Shown one piece after another: positions 20,858-28,873 of a stretch of 30,659 nucleotides of DNA. Where the stretch lies: the IMG/VR virus record IMGVR_UViG_3300037861_000061, positions 1-30,659 of that record; one strand, written 5' to 3'. Source of the stretch: a virus. Within the stretch, counting starts at the first letter, position 1; every line of letters begins with the position of its first letter. The notes beneath the pieces are model-generated. The model had not been told where the DNA came from, ran no database searches, and saw only the letters and a program-made list of their open reading frames with translations. Made by a program: the position numbers and the translations under genes.

Positions 20858-21034
20858 ATGCAAAAATTGACAGGCTTTGAAAAGCTAACTGCCCCTGAGC
20901 TTGAGGCTTTTATAGCCAAGAACGCTGCCAAGGCAGAGGCCATGAGCAAAATTGGCGTTAGTGGTATCAGCAACATGGTGGCAGACGCTAGGGCTGAGTT
21001 GGCCCGCAAGCAAGTGATGCTAGGTGGCTTCTAA
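20858..21034 (+). CDS. Small early protein, unknown function
   Basis: 58 residues from the ATG at 20858; the leader AAAGGAGACAAAATG is identical to that of the gene at 7703. A longer in-frame start lies inside the promoter and is rejected. Helical and mildly acidic: KLTAPELEAFIAKNAAKAEA, then ISNMVADARAELARK. It resembles small phage proteins with no known role. First gene of a block reaching to about 21.7 kb. Confidence 0.7.
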   Translation: MQKLTGFEKLTAPELEAFIAKNAAKAEAMSKIGVSGISNMVADARAELARKQVMLGGF

Positions 21035-21123
21035 TGGTTAGCTGCCCAAGCCACGAAGGCGCTTTTGACTGCACACCGTTCTGCAACTTATGCCAAGGCT
21101 CCCAAGAAGTAAAAGCAAAATGA
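21034..21123 (+). CDS. Tiny Cys-rich zinc-ribbon-like protein (29 residues)
   Basis: The ATG overlaps the previous stop (TAATG). The translation, containing CPSHEGAFDCTPFCNLCQG, holds C4, H7, C13, C17 and C20, enough for one zinc site. The core G-A-F-D-C-T-P-F-C is one I associate with actinophage proteins, where it is usually part of a slightly longer protein. The small size and motif argue for a real gene. Function unknown. Confidence 0.6.
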   Translation: MVSCPSHEGAFDCTPFCNLCQGSQEVKAK

Positions 21124-21151
21124 CCGCGCCAATGACGGCAGGAGAGTTTTT

Positions 21152-21409
21152 ATGCAAGGACAAGTGACGGACACCGGCAACGGAGAGTCTAGACACCATC
21201 TAGTGGGCTACACCGTGCATGACGGGGGCAAGATAACCGCCGACATAAAATTGTACGGCCACGAAAACGCGGTGAACTATGAATGTATTGACCATAACTG
21301 CAGAGGCCCGTGGGTCACTAGCCTGCTCTTTACCAGCCATCAACCATGGTCTGACCTAGTGGGCTGCACCGGCTGCAGTATTGACATCTACTTCCCAATT
21401 GGAGACTAA
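21152..21409 (+). CDS. Small Cys/His-rich protein, unknown function
   Basis: 85 residues; AGGAGA lies ahead of the ATG. Strand-rich, with GYTVHDGGKITADIKLYGHE, then C46 and C51 (CIDHNC) and C73 and C76 (CTGC), which could hold one metal ion. It looks like a small folded zinc domain. No family recognised. It stands two bases before the next gene. Confidence 0.65.
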   Translation: MQGQVTDTGNGESRHHLVGYTVHDGGKITADIKLYGHENAVNYECIDHNCRGPWVTSLLFTSHQPWSDLVGCTGCSIDIYFPIGD

Positions 21410-21411
21410 GC

Positions 21412-21699
21412 ATGATAGTAAACAACTCTAAAGCTGACATCAACGGTACGAGCTTGATGGGCCACGTCAAGGCAACCTACACAGAGCTAAGACTATGCTT
21501 CGGTATGCCGGTAATGTTTGAAACAGACAAGAGTACCGCAGAGTGGCGGTTAGAGGCCGGTGGACAGGTAGTAACCATCTATGACTACCATAGCTCCGGC
21601 ATGACGGGTCTGCCTTATGACTGGCACGTGGGCGGTAAGACACCAGAAGCCGTTGACATAGTTGATGAAGCCTTACTGCAGCACAGAAAAACCGCCTGA
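21412..21699 (+). CDS. Widespread phage protein of unknown function
   Basis: 95 residues. The pattern TSLMGHVKATYTELRLCFGM, then DKSTAEWRLEAGGQVVTIYD and YDWHVGGKTPEAVDIV is one I recognise from many unrelated phages as a small alpha/beta protein without known activity. It is the last early gene before the packaging module. Confidence 0.75.
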   Translation: MIVNNSKADINGTSLMGHVKATYTELRLCFGMPVMFETDKSTAEWRLEAGGQVVTIYDYHSSGMTGLPYDWHVGGKTPEAVDIVDEALLQHRKTA

Positions 21700-21826
21700 T
21701 TAGTATTCTTTTGGGGTCAAAATGCCCTCTACTATCTATGTAGAGTGTAGGCGACTCCGGATAACTGCACGTCACAGTTTCCGTTGAGGGGTTGGTCGGC
21801 GGGAGACTTACACCTAGGAGAAGATA

Positions 21827-22174
21827 GTGCTGGCCCCAACACCATGTATAGAGACTGACTGCCCCGACAAAACTTTTAAGGGGGGCAGGTGTATCCAACA
21901 TCAAAGACCATGGGCGGGGTCTACCCGTAAGAGCCGACTACCAAGCGACTGGTCAACACGTAGGCTCATAGTCTTGAAACGTGATAATGGTATCTGTTAT
22001 TTATGCGGGGGTGCAGGAGCAGACACGGTAGACCACGTTGAAGTAGGTGACAACCACTCACTGAGCAACCTAGCTGCAGTTCACGACCACGTGGCCCCAC
22101 ACTGCCACCGGTCTAAGAGCAGTAAAGAAGGACACGAAGCTAAGGCTTCCATGCGCCCTAGGCCACGTAACTAG
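21827..22174 (+). CDS. HNH endonuclease of the packaging module
   Basis: 115 residues starting at GTG with AGGAGA ahead. Zinc pairs (C57-x2-C60 in CYLC; C93 and H94 in HCH) frame the HNH core DTVDHVEVGDNHSLSNLAAV (D69, H70, N81), ending RSKSSKEGHEA. A second cysteine cluster lies near the front (C7, C12, C22). HNH proteins next to terminase are needed for cos cleavage and maturation in several phages with cohesive ends. The next 207 bases are non-coding and may hold cos. Confidence 0.88.
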   Translation: MLAPTPCIETDCPDKTFKGGRCIQHQRPWAGSTRKSRLPSDWSTRRLIVLKRDNGICYLCGGAGADTVDHVEVGDNHSLSNLAAVHDHVAPHCHRSKSSKEGHEAKASMRPRPRN

Positions 22175-22381
22175 CTTTTATTGTATTATGCTAATGAACC
22201 ACTATTTTTTGCTTCACAGGCTATACTGAGGCCCATAGGGGGACAGCCCCCCCGGTCCCCCACCTCAAGGCACGGCGTGGTTAGCCAACATACACAGACG
22301 CGAAACTCCAAGGGGGGTAGCCCCTAAAGTTTTTACCCGCATGGGAACATAGAGCCGCATGGTTCAGAAAAGAGTCAAGAC
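22175..22381 (+). other. Non-coding region before terminase: candidate cos site
   Basis: G/C runs are unlike the rest of the genome. GGGGGAC (22238-22244) and GTCCCCC (22255-22261) form a seven-base inverted repeat around AGCCCCCCCG, and a second AGGGG...CCCCT hairpin follows near 22311-22326. A TATACT (22222-22227) could be a late -10 but has no proper -35. The position between HNH and terminase is where actinophage cos sites lie. Confidence 0.5.
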
Positions 22382-22897
22382 ATGGCTAGTACAGGAAGGC
22401 CTACAGGACGTCCAGCCAAGCCGGTTGAGGTCAAGAGGGCATTAGGCAATCCCGGCAAACGCCCGCTGCCTGACGCTCCTACTCCTGACACGGGTATGCC
22501 TGCAGCCAAAAAGATTCCAGACGCTCCAGTTCTAGGTGCAGACGGCAGGCTCTTATGGGAGCAGATTTGGATAGCCGGAAAGACTTGGCTAAGCCCCGCT
22601 GCAGACTCTCACATAATTACTATGCTTTGTCAGACTCATGATGAAGCCGAGGACATTCGCCGAGCAATCGCAATTGGCGAGGTTCCTCGTTTTTACAAGT
22701 TGCCGAACGGAAGTTTTGTGACTCACCCTCTGGTCGTTCAGCTAAAGGATTGCAGAACGCAAGCAACGGCATGGTTAGCCGCAATTGGGTTTAGTCCGGC
22801 AGATAGAGCTAGACTAGGTCTAGGCGAAGTCAGACAGTCTGATGAATTTGATGAACTAAATGCTCGCCGAGCGAATCGCATGAGGGCCGGTGCATGA
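22382..22897 (+). CDS. terS: Terminase small subunit, P27 family
   Basis: 171 residues. The Pro/Lys-rich front (GRPTGRPAKPVEVKRALGNP) and a helical body (LLWEQIWIAGKTWLSP, SHIITMLCQTHDEAEDIRRA) with a late FSPADRARLGLGEV are typical of P27-type small terminases. These recognise the packaging site and bring in the large subunit. The gene is directly downstream of the candidate cos region. ATGA overlap with the next gene. Confidence 0.85.
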   Translation: MASTGRPTGRPAKPVEVKRALGNPGKRPLPDAPTPDTGMPAAKKIPDAPVLGADGRLLWEQIWIAGKTWLSPAADSHIITMLCQTHDEAEDIRRAIAIGEVPRFYKLPNGSFVTHPLVVQLKDCRTQATAWLAAIGFSPADRARLGLGEVRQSDEFDELNARRANRMRAGA

Positions 22898-23280
22898 GTA
22901 TTCAAGACATTGCAATTGACAAATTGACTCAAGCGCTACGCGGCGGAAACGACATTGAAACGGCTGCTCACTTTGCAGGCACTTCTGTCAACAACGTCTA
23001 CCGGTGGCTTGAGCTAGGAAAGATTGAAGCCGAGAAGATTGCGATAGGCGAAACCCTTGACCCAAACAACTCTGCTTATTTAGAGTTCTGGGAAGAACTA
23101 CGAAAAGCACGGGCAGAAGCAATAGTGCGAAACGTGGCATACGTCCAGAGCGCGGCCCAAGGTGGTTCTTGGCAAGCGGCGGCATGGTGGCTAGAACGCT
23201 CAGTGCCGGAGACTTACTCAAAAACTGCCGGTGCAAAAAACACCGAACAAAAAGGCCAGAACCAGATAGCCGGAGAATGA
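22894..23280 (+). CDS. Helix-turn-helix protein, second small-terminase-like candidate
   Basis: 128 residues. Residues about 19-42 form a helix-turn-helix (NDIETAAHFAGTSVNNVYRW), and the end has AAQGGSWQAAAWWLERSVPE, a signature of another group of phage DNA-packaging proteins. It lies between P27-type TerS and TerL with ATGA overlaps on both sides. It may be the true DNA-recognition part, or assist TerS. Having both types is worth noting. Confidence 0.72.
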   Translation: MSIQDIAIDKLTQALRGGNDIETAAHFAGTSVNNVYRWLELGKIEAEKIAIGETLDPNNSAYLEFWEELRKARAEAIVRNVAYVQSAAQGGSWQAAAWWLERSVPETYSKTAGAKNTEQKGQNQIAGE

Positions 23281-24803
23281 CCATAACCCGCCTACAAGAA
23301 CCGAATGATTCGTGGAAACCGGCTTACGCTGTTGATAGCCTAAGCAACACGACACGGGGTGAAGATGTCACCGATTTCGCGGCAACCTTACTGAAAGCCT
23401 CTAGGGGATTCAAAGCTGGGGAGCCACTTGATTTCACTGATTGGCAAAAATGGCTCATGGACCGGCTGCTAGAAACTGACCCAACTACCGGACTGCTCCG
23501 CTACAGACGCGCCCTAATAGGCCTCCCCCGAAAAAACGGGAAGTCACTTTTGGGTACAGCTATTGCATTGGAACATCTGGTCTACGGGCCTCAAGGCGCT
23601 CAAGTTTATTCAGCTGCAGGAGACAGGGCGCAAGCTCGTATCGTGTTCGGAGAAGCAAGACAACAAGTTATGAACAACCCTGCTCTTAGCAAGGTCATAA
23701 AGGTTTATCGAGACGTTCTGGAAATGCCGAGCAACGGTGGTATCTACAGAGCAATTTCCGCAGACGCTATGCGAGCTCACGGCCTAGGCCCTTCGCTGGT
23801 CGTAGCAGACGAGTTGCACGGCTGGCCAAGTAGCCCGTCAAATAAACGTGGAGATGAACTCTGGGAAGCGTTGACAACTGGTTCTGCTGACAGGCCTGAG
23901 TCTTTAGTAGTAGCGATTACTACTGCAGGCGGAAACACGGACACTCTACTCGGCAAGATGTATGAGTACGGCAAGCAAGTAGTTGAGTCTGGTGGAATCA
24001 TTGACAAGCAATTTGGATTCTGGTGGTGGGAAGCCGGCAACGAAGCCGACCCTACTGACCCTAAAATTTGGGAGCAAGCTAACCCCAATTTGGCCGAAGG
24101 CCTTCTGGACAAGGCTGACTTTGACGCTGCAATAGCGTCTGCCGGTTCTTCCGGTTTTGCCGGATTCCAGAGATACCGCTTGAACCAGTGGGTTCGCCTA
24201 GCGGGCGAGGACTTCGTTAGCCCCCACTTCTGGGCTGAGGCAAAAGCTGAGGCCACGATACCCAAGGGCGCTACGGTTACAGCCGGCTTTGACGGTTCTG
24301 TTTCTGGTGACGCTACCGGGATAGTAATTCAAGACGTAAACACTGGAGTGCTAGCCGTCCACGCGGTTTGGGAGCCAGACGCTCAAGACCCCGACTGGAC
24401 AGTTGACAGAACCGAAGTCAACGCGCAGATACAGCGGCTATTTGAGCAGTATGATGTAAAAATGCTCTGGGCTGACCCAAGCTTCTACGAACCAGACGTA
24501 TTAGAGTGGTCAAGACAGTGGCGTAAACGGGTGGAGCGTATTCCTCCCACGAACCAGAGAGTAGCACCTATGGCTCAACAGTTCATAGCAGACTTAGTGG
24601 CCAAAGAAATTGGTCACGATGGAGACAAGAGACTTGAGCGCCACGTATTGAACGCGGTGGCAACGGAAGCAGGCTCCTTTAGAAAAGAGAAAAAGGCTTC
24701 ACCTAGAAAAGTGGACTTATTGGCTTGTGCAATACTGGCTAATGGAGCAAGACATGCAACCAAAGACCGCCAGAAAACAACACGGAAGGCAATAATTTTA
24801 TGA
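23277..24803 (+). CDS. terL: Terminase large subunit
   Basis: 508 residues from the ATG at 23277, overlapping the previous stop; an in-frame upstream ATG lies wholly inside the preceding gene. ATPase motifs: Walker A GLPRKNGKS (82-90), Walker B SLVVADE (173-179) and coupling motif TTAG (215-218). Nuclease domain acidic residues include D339 in TAGFDGS and D400 in LWADPS. It is the motor that pumps DNA into the prohead and cuts it. It overlaps the portal by ATGA. Confidence 0.95.
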   Translation: MTITRLQEPNDSWKPAYAVDSLSNTTRGEDVTDFAATLLKASRGFKAGEPLDFTDWQKWLMDRLLETDPTTGLLRYRRALIGLPRKNGKSLLGTAIALEHLVYGPQGAQVYSAAGDRAQARIVFGEARQQVMNNPALSKVIKVYRDVLEMPSNGGIYRAISADAMRAHGLGPSLVVADELHGWPSSPSNKRGDELWEALTTGSADRPESLVVAITTAGGNTDTLLGKMYEYGKQVVESGGIIDKQFGFWWWEAGNEADPTDPKIWEQANPNLAEGLLDKADFDAAIASAGSSGFAGFQRYRLNQWVRLAGEDFVSPHFWAEAKAEATIPKGATVTAGFDGSVSGDATGIVIQDVNTGVLAVHAVWEPDAQDPDWTVDRTEVNAQIQRLFEQYDVKMLWADPSFYEPDVLEWSRQWRKRVERIPPTNQRVAPMAQQFIADLVAKEIGHDGDKRLERHVLNAVATEAGSFRKEKKASPRKVDLLACAILANGARHATKDRQKTTRKAIIL

Positions 24804-26206
24804 GCCTAAGTACAGACGAGCTTGGTCTTATTGACTATCTATTCCTTGAGCTCAAAAGCCACGACTATAACAACCTAATGCTAGAGCGTTATTACGAAGG
24901 CAAGAATAAGCTCAAAGACCTAAGAATCTCAATACCTCCTCAGTTGACGGCGGTTGAAGCTGTCGTGGGTTGGGCAGGAACCTCAGTGGACGTACTGGAG
25001 GAACGACTAGACTTTGAGGGCTACATTGGCGGAGACGGTCTTGGGATAAACGAGATTTATCGTGCGAATGAGCTTGACCTTGAATCCAGCCTTGGTCACA
25101 AAGACTCACTAATCTACGGAACCGGCTTCATTACAGTAGGTAAGGGCATGGAAGGCGAGGCCGACCCTCTAATTACCATTGAGTCCCCCAAAAAGATGAC
25201 AGCTATCTACGACCTAAGAACTCGTAGGGTTTCCGCTGCACTAATGGTCAACCGTGATGATTACGGCTCCCCTCTAAGCGCCTCACTTTACACCGCTAAT
25301 GAAACGGTTTACCTCGGCTACTCATCTAGTGGCGGCTGGTTTGACATAGACCGCGACCAGCACAATCTTGGTAGAGTACCGGTGGCCCCTCTAACGAACA
25401 ACCCCCGCTCAGGTGACCCTTATGGTACTTCTGAGATTACTAGGGCCGTCAGGAGCTACACAGACAGCGCTATGAGAACACTATTGGGTGCTGAAATAGC
25501 CCGTGAATTCTACAGCGCGCCTCAACGCTACATCTTGGGCGCTAAAGAGGACACCTTCACAGACGCAGACGGTGCTCCACTAAACGCGTGGTCAGTTTAT
25601 CAAGGCCGAGTTCTTGGAGTGCCTTACAACGAGTTTGAGAGCGTTATGCCTCAAGTGGGTCAGTTCCCTGCCGGCGATACCCGTCCATACTTTGACCAGA
25701 TTAGGGCCTACGCGACACTATTGGCTGCAGAGACAGCGATACCCGCGTCCTACTTGGGTTTCCAAACAGACAACCCTGCTTCGGCAGACGCAATACGTCA
25801 AATGGAGTCAAGACTGGTCAAGCGAGCTGAGCGCAGACAGGGTCAGTTTGGCAGAGCGTGGTCAGAAGTTGCTAAGCTTGCACTATTGGTTCGCGATGGC
25901 GTAATACCAGAAGAAGCCAAAGACATTCGGCCAATCTGGCGTGACGCTTCAACTCCTACGAGAGCTGCAGCGGCAGACGAGGTCATAAAGCTAATAAGCG
26001 CCGGCGTTCTTTTGCCAGACAGCATGATTACCTATAATCGAATCGGGCTATCTGATTCTGATAAGGAAGTTATCAAAGTTGAGAAGCGACTAGCGAGGGC
26101 CAATAACTTGGTCGGGAACCTAGCTGCAGCGGCTCAAGCTGCAACCGAAGCCAATCGAACAGTAGCGGAGCTAGCGGCAACTAATGACCCTATTATTAGC
26201 GAATGA
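24800..26206 (+). CDS. Portal protein (SPP1 gp6 type)
   Basis: 468 residues in the normal place after TerL. Typical features are the front RYYEGKNKLKDLRISIPPQL, VGWAGTSVDVLEERLDFEGY, the central GRVPVAPLTNNPRSGDPYGT, and IPASYLGFQTDNPASADAIR followed by a long helical stem. Portals form the 12-subunit ring through which DNA passes. The C-terminal 60 residues are an Ala-rich helix. It overlaps the MuF-like gene by 23 nt. Confidence 0.93.
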   Translation: MSLSTDELGLIDYLFLELKSHDYNNLMLERYYEGKNKLKDLRISIPPQLTAVEAVVGWAGTSVDVLEERLDFEGYIGGDGLGINEIYRANELDLESSLGHKDSLIYGTGFITVGKGMEGEADPLITIESPKKMTAIYDLRTRRVSAALMVNRDDYGSPLSASLYTANETVYLGYSSSGGWFDIDRDQHNLGRVPVAPLTNNPRSGDPYGTSEITRAVRSYTDSAMRTLLGAEIAREFYSAPQRYILGAKEDTFTDADGAPLNAWSVYQGRVLGVPYNEFESVMPQVGQFPAGDTRPYFDQIRAYATLLAAETAIPASYLGFQTDNPASADAIRQMESRLVKRAERRQGQFGRAWSEVAKLALLVRDGVIPEEAKDIRPIWRDASTPTRAAAADEVIKLISAGVLLPDSMITYNRIGLSDSDKEVIKVEKRLARANNLVGNLAAAAQAATEANRTVAELAATNDPIISE

Positions 26207-26951
26207 GCATAAGCGGAACATTGGTTTTGCGACCACGCTTGCAATTTCAGAAGTAACTGGGTTATTTGACCTCCTAAAAGACCGGCCTATTCCTGAGTAC
26301 GCTTATCAAATGCGACAAGCTTTACCCGCTATAGGCGAAACGTATTCTGGAGCAGCGGAGATTTTAGCACAAAGCTACTATGATGAATCTAGAAGTCTTG
26401 CACCGGCCCTGACTACAGCGTATGCCGCAAAAGTCGCAGTCTACAATCCAGTGCCAGACCTTGACTCATCTATTGGATACTCAATAGCTCGGTTGACCAA
26501 GGGCGGTGACCAATCTAAAGTGCTAGGAATGTTAGCGGGGTCTATGCAAAGAGCAGTGGCAAACGCTGACCGGCAGACAATTTCATTCAACATAGCCGAG
26601 GACCCTGATGGCACGATGTATGAGCGCATACCTCAACAAGATGCCTGCACCTTCTGCCTCACCATGGCTGCAGTTGCAGAGCTACAGACAGAAAACTTTT
26701 TTACTAAGTATCATGACTACTGCAGGTGCGTGACTATGCCGGTGTTCACCGGACAAAGTTCTACCAAGCTGCCAATCTACGGGCAGGTCAATGAGGCTTA
26801 CGATTTAGCTGGGAAACAGCTACAGGCAGAACGGCAGGCAGTTGGTTACAACAGCATGAGAAGCAGAACAGCCGCCAAAAAGTTCCCTGAACTTACACTC
26901 ACCACTGAAAACTATCTCAGAAAAATGAGGCAGACAACAGGTTGGAAATAA
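26184..26951 (+). CDS. MuF-like minor capsid protein
   Basis: 255 residues starting inside the portal gene; the ribosome site is weak, so coupling to portal translation is likely. The C-terminal half has the MuF pattern: QDACTFCLTMAAV (C-x2-C), then YHDYCRCVTMPVF (H, C-x-C). MuF proteins enter the prohead and sometimes carry toxins or proteases; here no extra domain is seen beyond the helical front. In this place other phages have the capsid maturation protease, but no protease motif is visible. Confidence 0.82.
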   Translation: MTLLLANEHKRNIGFATTLAISEVTGLFDLLKDRPIPEYAYQMRQALPAIGETYSGAAEILAQSYYDESRSLAPALTTAYAAKVAVYNPVPDLDSSIGYSIARLTKGGDQSKVLGMLAGSMQRAVANADRQTISFNIAEDPDGTMYERIPQQDACTFCLTMAAVAELQTENFFTKYHDYCRCVTMPVFTGQSSTKLPIYGQVNEAYDLAGKQLQAERQAVGYNSMRSRTAAKKFPELTLTTENYLRKMRQTTGWK

Positions 26952-27016
26952 AGACTTCCGGCAAGCCGCCGGTAAGACAGCCGCATGGCTGATAATCCTG
27001 CATAGGAGAAAACGCA

Positions 27017-27505
27017 ATGAGCAACGAAGAAACCATAGTAGAGGTAACGCCAGAAACCGAAGTTGAAGATACCACCGAACTGCATAGTGAAGTGGACTCA
27101 ACTGATTGGAAAGCCGAAGCTCGCAAGTGGGAGAACCGCGCCAAGGCCTCAAAAGCTGACGGCGAGGACGCTGCCAAGTGGCGAGACTATGAAGGTAGTC
27201 AAAAGACAGAGCATGAAAAGCTGGCAGAAAAGCTAGCAAGTGCAGAGGAAGTGGCTACTCAGGCCTCTACCAAACTATTGCGATACGAGGTTGCCTCTGA
27301 GAAGGGCATACCAAGTGAGGCAGTAGAACTTTTGACCGGCTCTAGCCGTGACGAGTTAGAGGCGGCGGCTGACAAGCTGCTAAGACTCATTGCCTCTCAG
27401 TCAAAGACGCAACTTACAAAGCCGGACTACAATTCTGGAAAAGCTGCTGGACATGGTTCTAGTACTGCAGACCAGTTTGCAGCGGCACTAAACGACATTA
27501 TCTAG
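27017..27505 (+). CDS. Scaffolding protein
   Basis: 162 residues, directly before the major capsid gene. Very acidic front (EETIVEVTPETEVEDTTE), then charged helices with KAEARKWENRAKASKADGED and KLAEKLASAEEVATQ, and a C-terminal helix ending FAAALNDII that probably docks on the capsid protein. This matches phage scaffolds (DUF4355-like), which guide prohead assembly and then leave. AGGAGA lies ahead of the ATG. The 65-base gap before it holds two short hairpins (CCGGC/GCCGG and CAGCC/GGCTG) and nothing else. Confidence 0.85.
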   Translation: MSNEETIVEVTPETEVEDTTELHSEVDSTDWKAEARKWENRAKASKADGEDAAKWRDYEGSQKTEHEKLAEKLASAEEVATQASTKLLRYEVASEKGIPSEAVELLTGSSRDELEAAADKLLRLIASQSKTQLTKPDYNSGKAAGHGSSTADQFAAALNDII

Positions 27506-27514
27506 GAGATAAAA

Positions 27515-28369
27515 ATGGTAGACATGCAAAGAGGCTCCTCTGGAATCGCACTTCCAGCGGCAGTATCACAGGAAATCCTTTCCAAAACACTTGAGGCTAG
27601 CGTTATTCAGACAGCCGCTCGTCAGATTACGCTTCCCGGCAACGGTGCAGCGGTCAACGTAGTAACCGGAGAGCCAACCGCTTCATGGGTCGGCGAAACT
27701 GCAGCCAAGTCAGTATCTAACGGCACTGCAGTCACCAAGGTTCTACGACCTTACAAGCTGGCAGTTATCGAGACGTTCTCAAACGAGTTCCGTCGCGACA
27801 TTCCTGCTCTATACGCCGCTCTTGCACAGAGGCTTCCACAGGCACTTGGTCGCAAGTTTGACGAAACCGTGTTTCACGGTACAGCTCCGGGGTCAGACTT
27901 TGACACACTAAAGGACTCAACCACTAACGTTGTTAGTTACGCCGGTCTAGTAGGCGCTCTTGAAGCAATCGGTATCGCCGGTTACGACATGAACGGAATT
28001 ATCATCTCCCCACAGGGCGAGGCTGCAATTCTAAACCTAACTGACACTCAGGACAGGCCGTTGTTCATCAACAACCTACAGGGCGAGGGCGCAATTGGTT
28101 CAATCCTCGGACGTCCAGTGTTCAAGTCCCGTGCAGCATACAAGGACGCTACTCCTGATGTACTTGGATACGCCGGTGACTGGACTCAGGCAATCTGGGG
28201 TGCAGTTGAGGGCGTTACTATCAAGATTAGCGACCAAGCTACTCTCGTTGATGGTGAAACCACAATCAACCTATTTCAGCAGAACATGTTCGCAGTCTTG
28301 GCAGAAATTGAAATCGGTTTCCGCGTAGGAGACGCTGCAGCATTCCGCGAGCTAGTGGCTGCCGCGTAA
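27515..28369 (+). CDS. Major capsid protein (HK97 fold)
   Basis: 284 residues. Typical elements: IALPAAVSQEILSKTLEASV, GEPTASWVGETAAKSVSNGT, KLAVIETFSNEFRRD, GRKFDETVFHGT, IISPQGEAAILNLTD and FAVLAEIEIGFRVGD at the end. These trace the N-arm, E-loop, P-domain spine and A-domain of HK97-type capsid proteins. There is no N-terminal delta domain, consistent with a separate scaffold gene. AGGAG lies ahead of the ATG. It is followed by a strong stem-loop. Confidence 0.94.
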   Translation: MVDMQRGSSGIALPAAVSQEILSKTLEASVIQTAARQITLPGNGAAVNVVTGEPTASWVGETAAKSVSNGTAVTKVLRPYKLAVIETFSNEFRRDIPALYAALAQRLPQALGRKFDETVFHGTAPGSDFDTLKDSTTNVVSYAGLVGALEAIGIAGYDMNGIIISPQGEAAILNLTDTQDRPLFINNLQGEGAIGSILGRPVFKSRAAYKDATPDVLGYAGDWTQAIWGAVEGVTIKISDQATLVDGETTINLFQQNMFAVLAEIEIGFRVGDAAAFRELVAAA

Positions 28370-28390
28370 TAATAGCCACAAAGTAACAAA

Positions 28391-28425
28391 GTTAGGGGAG
28401 TGGGTCAAAAGCCTGCTCCCCTAAC
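28391..28425 (+). terminator. Strong stem-loop after the major capsid gene
   Basis: A 15-position stem (28391-28405 with 28411-28425; outer ten perfect, inner five with G-T pairs) has a CAAAA loop. There is no T-run right after it; the nearest, TTTT, starts ten bases later. It may be a partial terminator, an mRNA stabiliser or a processing site separating abundant capsid message from the connector genes. Confidence 0.65.
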
Positions 28426-28448
28426 ACCCAAAATTTTAGAAAGGCGCT

Positions 28449-28871
28449 ATGAGCTGGGCTGACCCTCAAGACATAATTGACAGGTGGATTGGCAACGACC
28501 CTCCAACTGACACTGACCTACTGGCCGCGCTAATCGCTGACGCTGAATCGGTAATAAAGTCAGAGTATCCAAGCATTCAGTCAAGGATTGACGCAGACAC
28601 GCTGCCTATCGCAAGAGTCGTGATGGTGGTAGCTCGAATGGTAACTAGGGTCTATAGAAACCCAGACTCAGTTACCTACCTGCAGCAGACTACCGGCCCC
28701 TTCGGACAGGCCAAGAACTTCAACGCTGAGGCTATGGACATCTGGCTCACAGACCAAGAGGTTTCTATGCTGGCCCCTGCTAACAGAGGCAAGGCTTTTG
28801 AGGTGAACCAAGGCTGGAACGCGGTAAGTACCAGTGACGACCTAATCTGGTTTGAAATTAGCGAGTATTAG
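28449..28871 (+). CDS. Head-tail connector protein (Gp19/gp6-like adaptor)
   Basis: 140 residues in the adaptor position after the capsid gene. The helical pattern ADPQDIIDRWIGNDPPTDTD, ADAESVIKSEYPSI and RVVMVVARMVTRVYRNPDSV is that of connector proteins that dock under the portal ring. The end, with NQGWNAVSTSDDLIWFEI, is variable. AAAGGC lies ahead of the ATG. Confidence 0.82.
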   Translation: MSWADPQDIIDRWIGNDPPTDTDLLAALIADAESVIKSEYPSIQSRIDADTLPIARVVMVVARMVTRVYRNPDSVTYLQQTTGPFGQAKNFNAEAMDIWLTDQEVSMLAPANRGKAFEVNQGWNAVSTSDDLIWFEISEY

Positions 28872-28873
28872 AA

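Noticed and set aside
21120-21167. 15-codon frame MTAPMTAGEFLCKDK linking the 29-residue gene to the gene at 21152
   Set aside because: It could couple translation, but it is too short and has no motif or strong ribosome site of its own.
21722-21787. 21-codon frame after GGGG, before the HNH gene
   Set aside because: No overlap with neighbours, basic random-looking peptide, and an inverted repeat CTCTAC/GTAGAG (21727-21745) better explains the conserved look. Left as uncertain non-coding.
21467-21904. 145-codon minus-strand frame between the last early gene and HNH
   Set aside because: It overlaps two well-supported plus-strand genes, lacks a ribosome site and has no protein-like features.
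22222-22227. TATACT as a late promoter -10
   Set aside because: No acceptable -35 at 15-19 bases; kept only as a note in the region entry. A late promoter using a phage factor cannot be excluded.
23777-24265. 162-codon open frame on the minus strand within the large terminase gene
   Set aside because: It mirrors the codon structure of the terminase gene, has no ribosome site and encodes no recognisable domain.
26820-27239. 139-codon minus-strand frame over the MuF-like and scaffold genes
   Set aside because: Leu/Arg/Cys-rich composition typical of an antisense shadow of acidic coding sequence.
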